Shown here: piece by piece, positions 62,893-64,000 of the stretch
Layout: the number at the start of each line of letters is the position of its first letter
Position numbering within the stretch: the first letter of the stretch is position 1
DNA from: Coriobacteriaceae bacterium
GTDB lineage: Bacteria > Actinomycetota > Coriobacteriia > Coriobacteriales > Coriobacteriaceae
Assembly: GCA_025992855.1 (NCBI GenBank)
Contig: DAJPGB010000001.1
Coordinates: 186,001-250,000 of the forward strand
Length of the DNA stretch: 64,000 bases
Direction: 5' to 3'
Position numbers and translations under genes: made by a program
Notes under the pieces: model-generated
What the model saw: only the letters and a program-made list of their open reading frames with translations
Told to the model about the DNA's origin: nothing
Databases searched by the model: none

Positions 62893-62926
62893 CTGCGACA
62901 AAGGGGGCAGGCACCTGACACATTCT
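62893..62926. repeat. Family C-like fragment, heavily degenerate
   Basis: GCGACAAAGGGGGCAGGCAC then CTGACACATTC resembles family C but pairs poorly. It lies between the divergent LpdD-Idi gene and the MFS gene. Confidence 0.35.
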
Positions 62927-62981
62927 GTTAGAGTTGCAGGGATTGAATCCCGCTTATTCATGCGACATTGGAGTGACAACC

Positions 62982-64000
62982 TTGACCGCCGCAACCACGC
63001 CTAAAAGTAAGTCAACCGCCGCCGCGCTCTCCCCCGCGCGCACCAAGCTCTGCCTGGCGCTGCTCGTGCTGCTGGGCTTCTCGCTCGGCTGCTCGGAGTT
63101 CGTGGTCATCGGCATCGAAAGTGACTTGGCGACGGAACTCGGCATATCGCTTGCCACTGCGGGCCAGCTCATCAGCGTTTTTGCACTGGTCTACGCTATC
63201 GCGACGCCGGTGCTTGCGCTCAGCACGGGGCGCTTCCGTCGTTACCAGCTGCTCGTGTGCTACAGCATTATCTTTGTGCTCGGCAATCTGGTCATGGCGT
63301 TGGCGCCCAACTTCCAGGTACTGTTTATCTCGCGCATTGTCCTGGGATCCGTCTCGGGCGCACTGCTCGCCGTGGGCGTGACGTACATCCCCGAGCTGCT
63401 GTCCCCGCAGCAAACTTCGCTTGCCATCTCGGTCGTGTACGGCGCGTTTTCCGTGGCGATGGTCTTTGTGACCTCGATTGGCAAGTTTGTGGCCGACACG
63501 CTCGACTGGCACGTGGCCATGTACGGTACGCTGACCTTTGCCGTTTTGATCTGCGGAGTGCTCGTGGCGTTTATGCCGCGCGCCGGACAGACCGACGAAC
63601 CCGCTACCTTCCGCGAGCAGGCGGGTCTGCTACGCGAACCGAGCATCATCACCGGCATGCTCATCTTTTTGTTTGGCGTGGGATCGGTCTATGTGTTCTA
63701 CGGCTACGTGACGCCTTATCTTGAGCAGGTGCTGGGCATGGGCACTGTTCAGGCGAGCACCACGCTTATGGCCTACGGCGTGTTCTGCCTGGTCTCGAAC
63801 ATCTTGGGCGGATGGATCGACGCGCGCTTTGGCATGAAGGCGCTGCTTGTGACGTTTGTGCTGCAGGCTGCGGCGTTACTCGGGCTGTTTGCCGTGGGCG
63901 GCACCATGCCGCTCGCGCTGGTCTTTGTCTTTAGCCTGGCGCTGCTCATGTACCTGTTCTCGGTCTCGTGCATCACACACTTTATGGACGTGGCGCGCAG
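62982..64000 (+). CDS. MFS transporter, DHA1-like (3' partial)
   Basis: The frame is open to the right edge, so the gene continues beyond the window. At least ten membrane segments are visible, with the MFS loop ALSTGRFRRYQLL between segments 2 and 3 and RIVLGSVSGALLA after it. It resembles the drug/sugar-efflux (AraJ-like) group. The TTG start at 62982 has a GGAG site 8 nt upstream; the GTG at 62973 is the alternative. It is divergent from the LpdD-Idi gene. Substrate unknown. Confidence 0.88.
   Translation, partial: MTAATTPKSKSTAAALSPARTKLCLALLVLLGFSLGCSEFVVIGIESDLATELGISLATAGQLISVFALVYAIATPVLALSTGRFRRYQLLVCYSIIFVLGNLVMALAPNFQVLFISRIVLGSVSGALLAVGVTYIPELLSPQQTSLAISVVYGAFSVAMVFVTSIGKFVADTLDWHVAMYGTLTFAVLICGVLVAFMPRAGQTDEPATFREQAGLLREPSIITGMLIFLFGVGSVYVFYGYVTPYLEQVLGMGTVQASTTLMAYGVFCLVSNILGGWIDARFGMKALLVTFVLQAAALLGLFAVGGTMPLALVFVFSLALLMYLFSVSCITHFMDVAR

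Noticed and set aside
61873..62994. Longer start for the LpdD-Idi protein
   Set aside because: The extension crosses a repeat-like sequence and lacks a ribosome-binding site, whereas ATG 62820 has ACAGGAG.

Overview
The window looks like a chromosomal segment of a high-GC Coriobacteriia bacterium, most likely Collinsella or a close relative. The basis is the high GC, the actinobacterial-type rRNA leader, the gene families present (TsaB-RimI-TsaD fusion, LCP protein, short UbiX/UbiD cluster) and the palindromic repeats between genes. This is inference from gene content; no database was searched. Most genes lie on the minus strand.

Layout. 1-3440: 3' end of a PTS EIIB-HAD phosphatase fusion, a polyprenyl diphosphate synthase, a peptidoglycan-binding protein and tRNA-Gln. 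3490-10504: an AAA/DUF4143 ATPase with a double palindrome at its promoter, a JetD-like TOPRIM protein, CstA with a structured leader, and two large hairpin repeats. 10505-17328: a minus-strand operon acpS-nnr-alr-udg-tsaE-tsaB/rimI/tsaD. 17438-28430: two tandem, almost identical 16S-23S-5S rRNA operons (minus strand, no spacer tRNA). 28836-35872: phosphohexomutase, homocysteine methyltransferase, DtxR-type regulator, divergent pepT, an LCP protein and murA. 35961-42844: the complete F1Fo ATP synthase operon (atpIBEFHAGDC). 43125-50078: upp, tsaC-glpK, a HigBA-type toxin-antitoxin pair, prmC and prfA. 50308-56808: M20 peptidase, an amino-acid ABC transporter, an epimerase and a membrane protein. 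57010-62820: a decarboxylation cluster with a frameshifted MerR regulator, UbiX, UbiD, an SLC13-type transporter and an LpdD-like/Idi-like fusion. 62982-64000: start of an MFS transporter.

Two things stand out. First, the UbiX/UbiD cluster carries a fusion of what appears to be an LpdD-type prenyl-flavin chaperone to a type I isopentenyl-diphosphate isomerase-like Nudix domain. That domain keeps all metal ligands but has Ala at the catalytic Cys position. This suggests local supply or trimming of the dimethylallyl donor that UbiX uses to make prenylated FMN. Second, at least four families of palindromic intergenic elements (called A, B, C and D here) sit immediately next to stop codons of minus-strand genes. 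Families A and B have conserved cores, but their arms differ in sequence between copies while remaining complementary. That is the signature of a conserved fold, or of a mobile hairpin, and I cannot match it to a known family from memory.

Threonylcarbamoyl-adenosine tRNA modification is well represented: TsaB, TsaD and TsaE sit in one operon and TsaC is with glpK. Peptidoglycan functions recur as well (alr, murA, LCP protein, PG-binding protein, polyprenyl synthase).
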